From NCBI RefSeq assembly GCF_002252585.1, contig NZ_NQLD01000012.1: a stretch of 64,000 nt of DNA, one strand, 5' to 3'. The notes under the pieces are model-generated. The model had not been told where the DNA came from. It made no database searches and worked only from the letters and a program-made list of their open reading frames with translations. How positions within the stretch are numbered: the stretch's first letter is position 1; the number at the start of each line of letters is the position of its first letter. The position numbers and the translations under genes were made by a program. This document shows positions 34,474 to 42,568 of this stretch, one piece after another. This DNA comes from Methanocatella intestini (GTDB lineage Archaea > Methanobacteriota > Methanobacteria > Methanobacteriales > Methanobacteriaceae).

Positions 34474-34633
34474 ATGAAACATATGGAAAAGTTGCTTTGG
34501 TGGTTAATCACCGGTAAAAAAAGGAGGCATCAACAGAGCTAAAATTATTAAAAAGATTAATGAAAAGCCATGTAATGCCAATCAATTAGCTGGTGAACTT
34601 AATTTGGATTATAAAACTATTAAACATCATTGA
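34474..34633 (+). pseudogene. Truncated winged-helix regulator
   Basis: ATG 34474 begins MKHMEKLLWWLITGKK, then an A7 run causes a frameshift; in the next frame it continues GGINRAKIIKKINEKPCNANQLAGELNLDYKTIKHH and stops at 34633. This is the N-terminal half of a common archaeal winged-helix regulator; the recognition wing is lost. Immediately after it lies the tail of a PAP2 phosphatase, so a deletion appears to have joined two genes. Confidence 0.65.
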
Positions 34634-34806
34634 TTTATATTACATTAGCTATTGCAGCTGTTGTTGGATTTTCAAGAATCTATTTAGGTGTTCATTATCC
34701 GATAAATGTTTAGGCGGTAGTGGTGTAGGTGTTTTGTCTGGTTTTGTTGCTTTAAAATTAGGAGACTATGTATTTAAAAATTTAGGTGTATATAATGGCA
34801 ATTACT
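34632..34806 (+). pseudogene. C-terminal remnant of a PAP2-family phosphatase
   Basis: The sequence encodes LIYITLAIAAVVGFSRIYLGVHYP, with the PAP2 signature SRxYLGVHYP, then one T is missing near 34711 and the frame changes to continue LGGSGVGVLSGFVALKL. The N-terminal half is absent. PAP2 proteins are membrane lipid phosphatases. The decay is recent enough that the motif is still clear. Its end overlaps the DedA start, so the intact ancestor may have been in an operon with DedA. Confidence 0.65.
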
Positions 34807-35394
34807 GAAGTTTTATCAATGTTTGTAGTTCATGTTATTGAAACATTAGGTTATTTTGGTGTTTTTATAATGATGACATTAGAAAGTGCATGTATTCCTT
34901 TTCCAAGCGAAGTTATAATGCCTTTTGCAGGCTTTGTAGTTCAGGAAGGGCAATTAAGTTTTCTTGGAATTGTAGTTATCGGAACTTTAGGAAATCTTGT
35001 TGGATCTTTAATAGCTTACTTTGTTGGTTTGAAAGGCGGAAGACCAATTTTAGAAAAGTATGGAAAATACATTTTAATTACTGAAGATAAACTGGATTTG
35101 GCTGATGATATTTTTAATAAATATGGGGCAGCAGCAGTATTTGTTGGGCGTATTTTACCTGTTATAAGAACTTTCATTTCCCTACCTGCTGGTATAGCCC
35201 GTATGGATATTAAAAAGTTTACACTTTACACAGCACTTGGATGTTTGCCGTGGACTTTAATACTTGCATATTTAGGTGTAATATTAGGTCAAAACTGGTC
35301 TGTTCTTACTAAGTATTTCCATATTCTTGATGCGGTTTTAGTTATTGCTGTTGTAGGTTTGATTTTATATTGGTGTTATAAATTTAAGAAATAA
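34795..35394 (+). CDS. DedA family membrane protein
   Basis: About 199 residues with 4-5 hydrophobic segments. Family motifs are ESACIPFPSEVIMPFAGF near 26-43 and GRILPVIRTFISLPAGIARM near 115-134 (Arg-rich lipid-flipping signature). DedA proteins move polyprenyl- or glycerophospholipids across membranes. AGGTG lies 6 bases before ATG 34795; a GTG at 34786 is within that site and less likely. Its start overlaps the end of the PAP2 remnant, the usual partner of DedA in lipid-carrier recycling. Confidence 0.85.
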   Translation: MAITEVLSMFVVHVIETLGYFGVFIMMTLESACIPFPSEVIMPFAGFVVQEGQLSFLGIVVIGTLGNLVGSLIAYFVGLKGGRPILEKYGKYILITEDKLDLADDIFNKYGAAAVFVGRILPVIRTFISLPAGIARMDIKKFTLYTALGCLPWTLILAYLGVILGQNWSVLTKYFHILDAVLVIAVVGLILYWCYKFKK

Positions 35395-35538
35395 TGAGGG
35401 TTTTAACTAAACATTTAAATACTATTAAAACAAAATAATTTATTAATAGTTATGATAATTAAAATTCTTATTTTTGTTTCATAACATATTTTCTTTAATT
35501 AAAATTACATTTTTCATGATTATAAGGAGGAGTTATTA

Positions 35539-35685
35539 ATGGCAAGATTTGAAGAAGCAGAAAACAGAATGTTTAATGTTAAAATCTGTTTAAAATGTAA
35601 TGCTCGTAACCCTGCTGCTGCAACTACTTGTAGGAAATGTGGGTACACAGGTTTAAGGTTCAAAGCAAAAGAACCAAGAGGATAA
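35539..35685 (+). CDS. rpl40e: 50S ribosomal protein L40e
   Basis: A 48-residue zinc protein, MARFEEAENRMF then CLKCNARN and CRKCGYTGLR, ending KAKEPRG. The two CxxC pairs bind one zinc ion. This is the archaeal/eukaryotic L40e found on the large subunit. Strong GGAGG 6-7 bases before ATG. It is a stand-alone gene, followed by a T run and then prophage remains. Confidence 0.93.
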   Translation: MARFEEAENRMFNVKICLKCNARNPAAATTCRKCGYTGLRFKAKEPRG

Positions 35686-35705
35686 TCTTATTCTCTTTAC
35701 TTTAA

Positions 35706-35717
35706 TTTCTTTTTTTT
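35706..35717 (+). terminator. Poly-T terminator after rpl40e
   Basis: TTTCTTTTTTTT follows the stop by 20 bases. It fits archaeal termination and separates the essential gene from the prophage relic. Confidence 0.5.
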
Positions 35718-35885
35718 AAGGCTTATGTCTTTTTTAATATAATAATTACTTTATATGTTTATTTATGATATTTTTTAGGTAAAAATCCTTGCAGTTTAGC
35801 TAATAAAATCATTTTATTAGATTTTGATTGCTTTAAGTGCTAAAATAGCTAAAACTGAGGTTAGCACAAAATACTGTTTTATGTT

Positions 35886-36770
35886 AAAGTTACTATTCTA
35901 ACTGCTGAATATGCTGATGTCTGCACTTTATGTTTGGATAATGTTTACTTGTTTAATAAAAGTGAGGATAAGGTTTATCGTCTTGGTTTAAAGGATAATG
36001 TGCATCGTATTAGTGATTTGGATAATGATAGTATGTTGCCTTTGTATCATAATTGTCGTTGTACTTATTTTGAGTGTCTGGGACAGTAAAACTGGAGGTA
36101 GTGTTGAGCCTGAAGTAATTAACCTAACACTATTGAATGAATTGGCTACTACCAATAATTTAAATAATAATTACACTAAATATATTCTAACGATAAACTA
36201 GGCATTCCTAATGCAGATAGGTATACTATTGAAGTCCAAGAAATAACTAATAAAGAATTATTCTTAAATAATTTAAAGAAAACAGTAGCATCACAACCAA
36301 AAGAAAAAAATGCTTGGAGAGTTGATGTGCTTGATGATATATCATTCTTTGATAATTGTAGAATGTTCATCACCAAGAATGGGAGTACAATAGCTATTCA
36401 TGATGATGGGGATATTATAAGTGTCTGTGCAAATAATTCAGGTAATGTAAAAGATCGTAGTAGTTCTTTATTAAAATTCGCAACAACAAAAGGCGGAACC
36501 AAACTAGACAGTTTCGCAGGTAATTATAGGTTTTACCGCCATTGTGGTTTTGAACCAGTAAGCCATGTTAAATTTAATGAAGAATATGCTCCTTCAAATT
36601 GGGTGAAAGGAAGAGATGATTCCGAGCATGTGATATTCTTTAAATATACTGGTAGGCAAAGTAGATATACTAAACCTGAACAGTTTTATGAAGCAGTTTC
36701 CCCAGTAACGGGGGATGATGTTTATGATAAAGCATATGCAATCAGGGATGAGAGCCAAAACACACAATAG
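35886..36770 (+). pseudogene. Prophage head-morphogenesis (Mu gpF-like) protein, C-terminal part with frameshifts
   Basis: The first frame encodes TAEYADVCTLCLDN and LPLYHNCRCTYFEC, matching the Dxx(C)xxC...HxNCRC zinc-like end of phage minor head proteins. It then shifts frame near 36070 (WDSKTGGSVEPEVINLTLLN) and again near 36198 (KLGIPNADRYTIEVQEIT) and continues through VDVLDDISFFDNCRMF, GGTKLDSFAGNYRFYRHCGFEPV to a stop at 36770. The N-terminal half is missing. The C-terminal domain is unrecognised but often follows the gpF-like part in phage proteins as I remember. A GTG at 36327 would open the last 147 residues only. Clearly a relic. Confidence 0.6.
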
Positions 36771-36789
36771 AATAAGAGGAAGGGTAATA

Positions 36790-37056
36790 ATGAAATCTGA
36801 AACTAATAAAGAATCAAAATATCCGATGACCTATGAAGAATTCAAAGAAAGAGTTATTGAATTATTTTTAGGAGAAGCTGATTCTCCAAAGGATTTAGAA
36901 TTTAGAAAGTATCTTCTAAATGAATATGGGGATGACATAATAATGGGAGAATACGAAGACGCATGTTATTATTATGATGATCCTAAAAGTCCAGATAATG
37001 AATTCACTGATGAAGGTTTGCTTATGCAACCAGTCCGCATACTCGAAATGATTTAA
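36790..37056 (+). CDS. Small acidic protein of prophage origin, unknown
   Basis: 88 residues, acidic, with ESKYPMTYEEFKERVIELF, a YYYDDP patch and no membrane segment or family. GAGGAAGGG precedes the ATG at good distance, so it may still be translated. It lies between a decayed head protein and a decayed protease-like fragment, so it is probably a passenger of the same prophage module. Confidence 0.5.
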   Translation: MKSETNKESKYPMTYEEFKERVIELFLGEADSPKDLEFRKYLLNEYGDDIIMGEYEDACYYYDDPKSPDNEFTDEGLLMQPVRILEMI

Positions 37057-37383
37057 AGTAGAAGTAATGATATTATTTTTCAATGTTTATGTATCCTTTC
37101 TTAATCACATAATCTGAATTATCATTTGGAGTATAAAAAAAGAGGGGGTTTTTTTTGTTCTGTTTTATTTTAGTTTCTTGGGTTTCTTCTATGATTGTGT
37201 TCCCCCATCCTTTTTAATTAATTTACATTTATAATGTATAATCCTTTCATATAATCTATATTTTTTTTCTAACTGTCTACTGTGAATATTGAAGAAGATT
37301 AAAATATGTATTTTTTTTGGTTTTCTTCAAAAAAATATCATTTTTTTTATCACCTAAAAAAATAACTAAAAAACCGGAAAAAC

Positions 37384-37460
37384 ATCTTTTTTTAATAATA
37401 GTAATGAGGATGGGGGTGAATAATTAACACCACCACCATTTTACTATTAAAAAAAAAGAT
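37384..37460. repeat. Long imperfect hairpin with CACC-rich arm
   Basis: ATCTTTTTTT at 37384 pairs with AAAAAAAGAT ending at 37460; inward, ATAGTA pairs with TACTAT, ATG with CAT, and GGGGGTG with CACCACC around the loop AATAATTAA. It could be a phage-derived terminator or RNA element. It lies 20 bases before the XkdF-like fragment. Confidence 0.6.
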
Positions 37461-37479
37461 TCCTAATATAATAACGATT

Positions 37480-37663
37480 ATGACACTTAAAAACAACCAA
37501 TTCCGTGTCTACCTACCATTAACCAAAAACCAACAAACAAAATATAACTTAAACGAAGACGGGACACTAAACATAATTGGAATAGCAAGTACAACAAACC
37601 AAGACTTGTAAAAATGATATTATACAATCACCAGCTGTAAAAGCATTGAATGTACTTGTTTTA
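37480..37663 (+). pseudogene. Phage prohead-protease-like (XkdF-type) N-terminal fragment
   Basis: ATG 37480 encodes a 43-residue reading MTLKNNQFRVYLPLTKN, then DGTLNIIGIASTTNQDL and a stop; the next frame continues NDIIQSPAVKALNVLVL to a stop at 37663. The pattern resembles the start of phage XkdF-like proteases (IxGIASTTxxDLxxD). Its place after a head-morphogenesis protein matches phage gene order. The family call is tentative. Confidence 0.4.
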
Positions 37664-37816
37664 TGAGGTCTGTAATAAAATATTAAAAACATAATATAGA
37701 ATTATTAGATGAAAAAAGAACAGAGAGTAATAAAATCTCTAACTGATGTAATTAAACATTAATTTAATATAATATTGTTTACACAAATAATTATATTAAG
37801 ATATTTAGGGATTTTT

Positions 37817-38569
37817 ATGGAAATGGTCGAAGAACATATTAAAGGCATATTAAAAAATAGGAAAATTCATTTTACTTTAATTGATCCAGATGAACAAACA
37901 CCTCAAGAAGCTTTAAACATAGCTGAAGAAGCTATTCTTGGTGGAACTGATGGAATTATGATTGGTGGATCAACTGTTAATAATGATGAAGTTGATGAAA
38001 CTTGTAAAATATTATCTGAAAATATAGAAGTTCCAATTATTTTATTCCCTGGAAATATTAATAGTGTAAGTAAATATGCTGATGCAATTTTCTTTATGAG
38101 TTATTTAAACTCTACTAATCCTTATTGGATTTATGGTGCTCAGGCATTAGCTGCACCAATTGTAAGGCAAGCAGGAATTGAAGTTTTACCAATGGGTTAT
38201 ATGGTTGTTCAACCTGGAGGAACTGTTGGCTGGGTAGGAGATGCTAAATTAGTACCTAGAAACAAACCAAAAATACCTGCAGCTTATGCAATGTCTGCTG
38301 AACTTTTAGGAATGAGATTTTTCTATATTGAAGCAGGTTCCGGAGCAGATAAACCAATTCCACCAGAAATGGTAGGATATACTAAAAAAGCTACTGAAGA
38401 CATGATAATTATTGTTGGTGGAGGTATCCGTGATGGTGAAGCTGCATATACAGCAGCAAAAGCTGGTGGAGATATAATTGTTACAGGAACAATTGTTGAA
38501 GAAACTAATGATGTTAGAGGTAAAATTGAAGAAATTACATCAGCTATCAGAAAAGCTTCAATAGAATAG
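37817..38569 (+). CDS. Geranylgeranylglyceryl phosphate synthase
   Basis: Couples sn-glycerol-1-phosphate with geranylgeranyl diphosphate, the first step to archaeal ether lipids. The 250-residue TIM barrel has FTLIDPDEQ near 19, GGTDGIMIGGST, FPGNINSVSKYADAIFFMSYLNS, YIEAGSGADKPIP and IVGGGIRDGEAA. An in-frame GTG/ATG upstream (37775) has no ribosome site; ATG 37817 follows AGGGA. Starts the run that continues with the resection operon 60 bases later. Confidence 0.92.
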   Translation: MEMVEEHIKGILKNRKIHFTLIDPDEQTPQEALNIAEEAILGGTDGIMIGGSTVNNDEVDETCKILSENIEVPIILFPGNINSVSKYADAIFFMSYLNSTNPYWIYGAQALAAPIVRQAGIEVLPMGYMVVQPGGTVGWVGDAKLVPRNKPKIPAAYAMSAELLGMRFFYIEAGSGADKPIPPEMVGYTKKATEDMIIIVGGGIRDGEAAYTAAKAGGDIIVTGTIVEETNDVRGKIEEITSAIRKASIE

Positions 38570-38629
38570 TTTTCAGACACTCTTACCTAATTTTTTTATT
38601 ATTTGACTAACTTATTTTTATTAGAGATT

Positions 38630-39688
38630 ATGTTAAATTCATTATATATTAAAGCAGCTAGTAAAAGAGGATCCATTAAAGAAATTATCCCGGAGCTTGA
38701 AGGAAATTCCATTGTTTCAGATAACTGGAACGAAAAAAACATTACGGGCAGTGATGATGAATTTTCAATTGGCGCTGGCGATGGCAGTTTCAATAAAAAG
38801 AAATTTTTAGGATTTAACTTTTATGCAGTAGCTGCCGAGTCATTGATTTTTGACGGACAACTTAAAACAATTGAACAAAGTGACATTGATAAATTTCCTT
38901 ATTTGTCATATTTGGATGAATTTTTAAGTAATTATATGTCTATTTTTGAGCTTAAATGCTGTTTAAGTTCTCTTGAAGAATATAATGTGGATTATTATTT
39001 AATAGACGGATCTATTTATGGAGATTTGCAAAATCCATTTCCAAGAGGTGTTGAAACATCTGCCAAGGCTAAAAAAGATTTGATATCTGCTACATTAAAT
39101 GATTTTGAAGATATGGTTAAAAATCCCTCTGATAAAAGTGTTTATTCTCCAAAATTATTTAATAAATATTTTAAGATCTATCAGGAGCAAAAATATCCTT
39201 ATATTTTGTATTTAACAACTATTGAAAGATTAATAGTCTTAAAAGAGATTTTAAAGAATCCTAAAAAAATGATAGCTATTTCTAAAAGTTCTTCAAATAA
39301 TGATATTTTCCATAGTAATATTCCGGATATAGCTATTTTTGATAAATACACTCAAAAACAGGGTATTTCAAGAGTAATTCGTAAAAAAGTATCAAAAGAT
39401 ATTAATACAACTTTTCCAGTTTTTGATGAATTTTTTAAGGATTTAAAATTTACAATTTTTTATTTAAGATTAGATGATTATAAAAATGTATTGAAAGTGG
39501 AGCTTCCTTATGATGCTTCTATGGCTGAAATTGAAGAAATTGCCGCAAAACTTAAAAAGTTTTCAACAGATGGATATCCATATCTGCTTAAAAAAGCACA
39601 TAATGATGTGGTTATTTCAGATAAAAACATAAAAGAGCTTATTAATATAGCTAAAGTTCGTGAAAAATCAGGTAGGGAAATGTTATAA
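38630..39688 (+). CDS. nurA: DNA double-strand break repair nuclease NurA
   Basis: A 352-residue RNase H-fold 5'-3' nuclease that works with HerA, Mre11 and Rad50 to resect broken ends. The first catalytic Asp lies in GAGDGSFNKKKFLGF near 46-60; LIDGSIYGD near 123 gives the second; further acidic sites come in the C-terminal half (FYLRLDDY, KAHNDVVISDKNI). A TTG upstream (38603) is possible but ATG 38630 has a better context. It is 18 bases before herA. Typical archaeal order. Confidence 0.88.
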   Translation: MLNSLYIKAASKRGSIKEIIPELEGNSIVSDNWNEKNITGSDDEFSIGAGDGSFNKKKFLGFNFYAVAAESLIFDGQLKTIEQSDIDKFPYLSYLDEFLSNYMSIFELKCCLSSLEEYNVDYYLIDGSIYGDLQNPFPRGVETSAKAKKDLISATLNDFEDMVKNPSDKSVYSPKLFNKYFKIYQEQKYPYILYLTTIERLIVLKEILKNPKKMIAISKSSSNNDIFHSNIPDIAIFDKYTQKQGISRVIRKKVSKDINTTFPVFDEFFKDLKFTIFYLRLDDYKNVLKVELPYDASMAEIEEIAAKLKKFSTDGYPYLLKKAHNDVVISDKNIKELINIAKVREKSGREML

Positions 39689-39706
39689 ATTAAAGGTGTG
39701 ATATTG

Positions 39707-41218
39707 ATGATTATAGGAAGATGTATAGGGGAAATTTCATTATTGGAAGTTGATTTTATTTCAAATTCAATGCCTCAGGTTGGAGAATATGTTTCCATTA
39801 AATATGACGGGAAAAATGTGTTGGGAATGATTGAAAACTTAGTTAGAGGTAATGTAGCATTAAATAGTGAAATATATGATGTAGATGACATTGAAACAAT
39901 AACTAAGGTTAGCGGAAATGATTTATATGTTAAGGGAAAAGTTCGCTTACTTGGTGATGTAGATGATAATTTAAAGCTGCCAAGGATTCCTGCACCTCCA
40001 GGAACTCCGATTACAAAAGCAGATGATGAACTTCTAAAAAAAGTATTTAACTTGAAAAATCCGCTGAAATTAGGGACATTAGTTAATCAGAGTGATGTTG
40101 AAGTTAATGTGGATGTAAATTCTATTATGAACAGGCATTTAGCTATTTTAGCTATGACCGGAGCAGGTAAATCAAATACAGTATCTGTTTTAATTGACGG
40201 ATTATTAAAATACAATGCCCCTGTTTTTGTTTTTGATATGCATGGAGAATATGTGGATGCCACCTTTACAAATGGTGAAGTAAACGTTATTGAACCTGTA
40301 ATAAATCCAATATACATGTCCTTTTCAGAAATTAAAAATTTGGCTAATATTAAAGGTTCAGCTCATATTCAGGAAAGATACTTCAGAAAAGCATTTAATG
40401 AAGCTCGTAAGGTTATAAGCAGTGGTGGATCTAGCTCAAAAGACTTTTTAGAAATTATTTTTACAATTTTAGAAGACAAGTACAATGATGAAAACAGTAG
40501 TTCCAATGAAAAAACTAAAATCATGGATGTTATGAATAAGGTTGATGATTTAAGAGAAAAATATGATAATCTTTTCAATATAAATAAAGGCAATATTTTA
40601 GGAACTATTAAAATAGGCAAAGCTAATGTTTTGGATTTAAGTCAGGCTGATGAATCAACTGCTGAAGTTCTTGTAAGTCATATTATGAGAAATTCATTAC
40701 AGTATAGGAAAAATGCAGTTCATAAAACAAGCAATAAAACCTTGGATTTCCCGGTATTTTATATTCTTGAAGAAGCACATATTTTAGCTCCTAATAAAAG
40801 AGATTCCAACTCCAAATTCTGGATTCAAAGAGTAGCTAGGGAAGGACGTAAATTCGGTCTTGGATTATGTTTGGTAAGTCAGTCTCCAAAAACAGTGGAC
40901 CATGATGCATTATCTCAAATGAATAACATGATTATTTTAAGATTAGTTGAACCTGAGGATCAAAGGCATGTACAATCAGCTAGTGAAAGCTTATCTGGTG
41001 ATTTGGTAAAACAGTTACCTTCCTTAAATGTTGGTGAAGCTATTTTAACAGGACTTATGACAAATGTTCCGACACTGGTTAAAATCGATGAATTTAAAGG
41101 TCGCAGACATGGTGGAGACTTGGATATTGTATCTATGCTGGATAATTTTAAGGAAGATGAAGCTGAAGAAATCAAAAAACAGGAAGAATACATTCTTAAT
41201 TTAGGTTACGACTATTGA
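39707..41218 (+). CDS. herA: Bipolar DNA translocase HerA
   Basis: A 503-residue hexameric FtsK-like ATPase. The N-terminal HAS barrel is followed by Walker A AMTGAGKSNTVS near 149-160, VFDMHGEYVD, and Walker B FYILEEAHIL near 350; the C-terminal LVSQSPKTVDHDALSQMNN motif is a sensor region. It pumps DNA into NurA during resection. ATG 39707 follows AAAGGTGATATTG; GTG 39698 is less likely. Confidence 0.92.
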   Translation: MIIGRCIGEISLLEVDFISNSMPQVGEYVSIKYDGKNVLGMIENLVRGNVALNSEIYDVDDIETITKVSGNDLYVKGKVRLLGDVDDNLKLPRIPAPPGTPITKADDELLKKVFNLKNPLKLGTLVNQSDVEVNVDVNSIMNRHLAILAMTGAGKSNTVSVLIDGLLKYNAPVFVFDMHGEYVDATFTNGEVNVIEPVINPIYMSFSEIKNLANIKGSAHIQERYFRKAFNEARKVISSGGSSSKDFLEIIFTILEDKYNDENSSSNEKTKIMDVMNKVDDLREKYDNLFNINKGNILGTIKIGKANVLDLSQADESTAEVLVSHIMRNSLQYRKNAVHKTSNKTLDFPVFYILEEAHILAPNKRDSNSKFWIQRVAREGRKFGLGLCLVSQSPKTVDHDALSQMNNMIILRLVEPEDQRHVQSASESLSGDLVKQLPSLNVGEAILTGLMTNVPTLVKIDEFKGRRHGGDLDIVSMLDNFKEDEAEEIKKQEEYILNLGYDY

Positions 41219-41344
41219 TTTAATCATATTACTTTTCTAATGCTACCATAATATTAAATATTACTATTAGCTATATAATTAATTGTTAAATGCTTTAATT
41301 TTAGAGTGTTTGTTGGTTATATAAAAAATTTAAAAGGTAATATA

Positions 41345-42568
41345 ATGAAATTTGCACATTTGGCAGATACTCATTTAGGTTATAGACAATTCGGCTTACT
41401 TGAGCGGGAAAAAGACTTTTATGAAGTATTTGATAAAATTATAGATAAAATAATCGAAGAAAAAGTTGATTTTGTAATACATAGTGGAGATTTGTTTGAT
41501 TCAGCAAGACCATCACCATCTGCTCTTTTAGCTTTTCAAAAAGGTTTGCTTAAATTAAAAGGTGCAGGAATACCAATGTATGCTATTGCCGGAAATCATG
41601 ATGTTGTAAATCGTAATGGAGCTATACCTCCTCAGGTCTTATTTAAAAAATTTGGTTTAAAATTAATAAGCACAATTAATACGAATTATATGCATGATGA
41701 TGTTTTTATTGCAGGATTGCCATTTCTTCCAGCTTCCCAAAACAAAAATCTTAAAAGCAAATTAGATGAATTGTCCAAAAAAGCAGAAAATTATGAAAAA
41801 TCTATTCTTGTTTTACATCAGGGAATTGACAAATATTTCAATTTACAGTATGAATTGGAAATTGGAGATATTCCTGATAATTTTGATTATTATGCATTAG
41901 GCCATATTCATAATCATATTTGTGATGATTTTGGTAAAGGAAAACTTGTCTATCCGGGATCAACTGAAACATGGAATGTTAGTGAGTTAATAGACCTTAA
42001 AAAGAATGGTAAAGGTTTTGTTGTAGTTGATTTAGACGGACCAAAAATGAATGTTAAAAGAATTAAAATGGATATTCCTCGTGAATTCATTGTAAAAACT
42101 ATTGATTATAGGAATTTAGGTGCTGAAATAGATTCTATTAAAAATACAATAAAAGACTTTGATAAACAGCCTATTTTAAATCTTAAAATCAACAACATTG
42201 ATTCAAATATAGGGGAAATATATGAATTTATTAATAGGGAACTTGGTGATTTGGCATTAATGATCAGGCCTACATTTAATGTACTTGATAGGGAAGTGGA
42301 TGTTAATGCTATTATTAATGATAAAAATGCTTTAGGTCCTAAAGAGCTTTTAATTGATGAATTAAAAGAGTATGATAGTGAAGATGTCAATAATTTAGCT
42401 ATTGAATTATATGACTTGCTTTCAAAAAATAAAACAGATGAATCTGAGGATTTAGTTAATCAATTTTTCAATGAAAAATACAATATTATAAATGATGATT
42501 CTGGTGATGAAATAACTGAAAATAAACCTGAAGACGGTCAGGTAAGATTTAGTGGGGCTCTTCAATGA
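41345..42568 (+). CDS. mre11: DNA repair nuclease Mre11
   Basis: A 407-residue Mn-dependent nuclease. The calcineurin-like phosphoesterase motifs are DTHLG near 8, HSGDLFD near 50, AGNHDVV near 85, LHQGID near 160 and LGHIHNH near 190. The capping domain follows. It forms the Mre11-Rad50 complex with the next gene, whose start overlaps its stop by 4 bases. ATG 41345 follows AAAAGGTAA; upstream GTG 41306 would add 13 atypical residues. Confidence 0.93.
   Translation: MKFAHLADTHLGYRQFGLLEREKDFYEVFDKIIDKIIEEKVDFVIHSGDLFDSARPSPSALLAFQKGLLKLKGAGIPMYAIAGNHDVVNRNGAIPPQVLFKKFGLKLISTINTNYMHDDVFIAGLPFLPASQNKNLKSKLDELSKKAENYEKSILVLHQGIDKYFNLQYELEIGDIPDNFDYYALGHIHNHICDDFGKGKLVYPGSTETWNVSELIDLKKNGKGFVVVDLDGPKMNVKRIKMDIPREFIVKTIDYRNLGAEIDSIKNTIKDFDKQPILNLKINNIDSNIGEIYEFINRELGDLALMIRPTFNVLDREVDVNAIINDKNALGPKELLIDELKEYDSEDVNNLAIELYDLLSKNKTDESEDLVNQFFNEKYNIINDDSGDEITENKPEDGQVRFSGALQ

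Larger units (their letters stand above)
37057..37816. other. AT-rich intergenic stretch with prophage remains
   Basis: No intact gene. It holds homopolymer-rich sequence (37130-37370), a long imperfect hairpin at 37384-37460, the XkdF-like fragment at 37480 and short decayed coding traces, then the leader of the GGGP synthase gene. Confidence 0.5.

Noticed and set aside
34593..34808. A 71-codon frame across the decayed region before DedA
   Set aside because: It reads the regulator remnant in a wrong frame and only its last part is the true PAP2 frame; there is no ribosome site.
35998..36201. A 67-codon frame beginning with a hydrophobic run
   Set aside because: Its first half is an out-of-frame reading of the phage head protein; only the later part matches the phage sequence, so it is a by-product of the frameshift.
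36715..36789. A longer start for the small acidic prophage gene
   Set aside because: The upstream ATG lies inside the preceding frame and lacks a ribosome site; GAGGAAGGG precedes ATG 36790.
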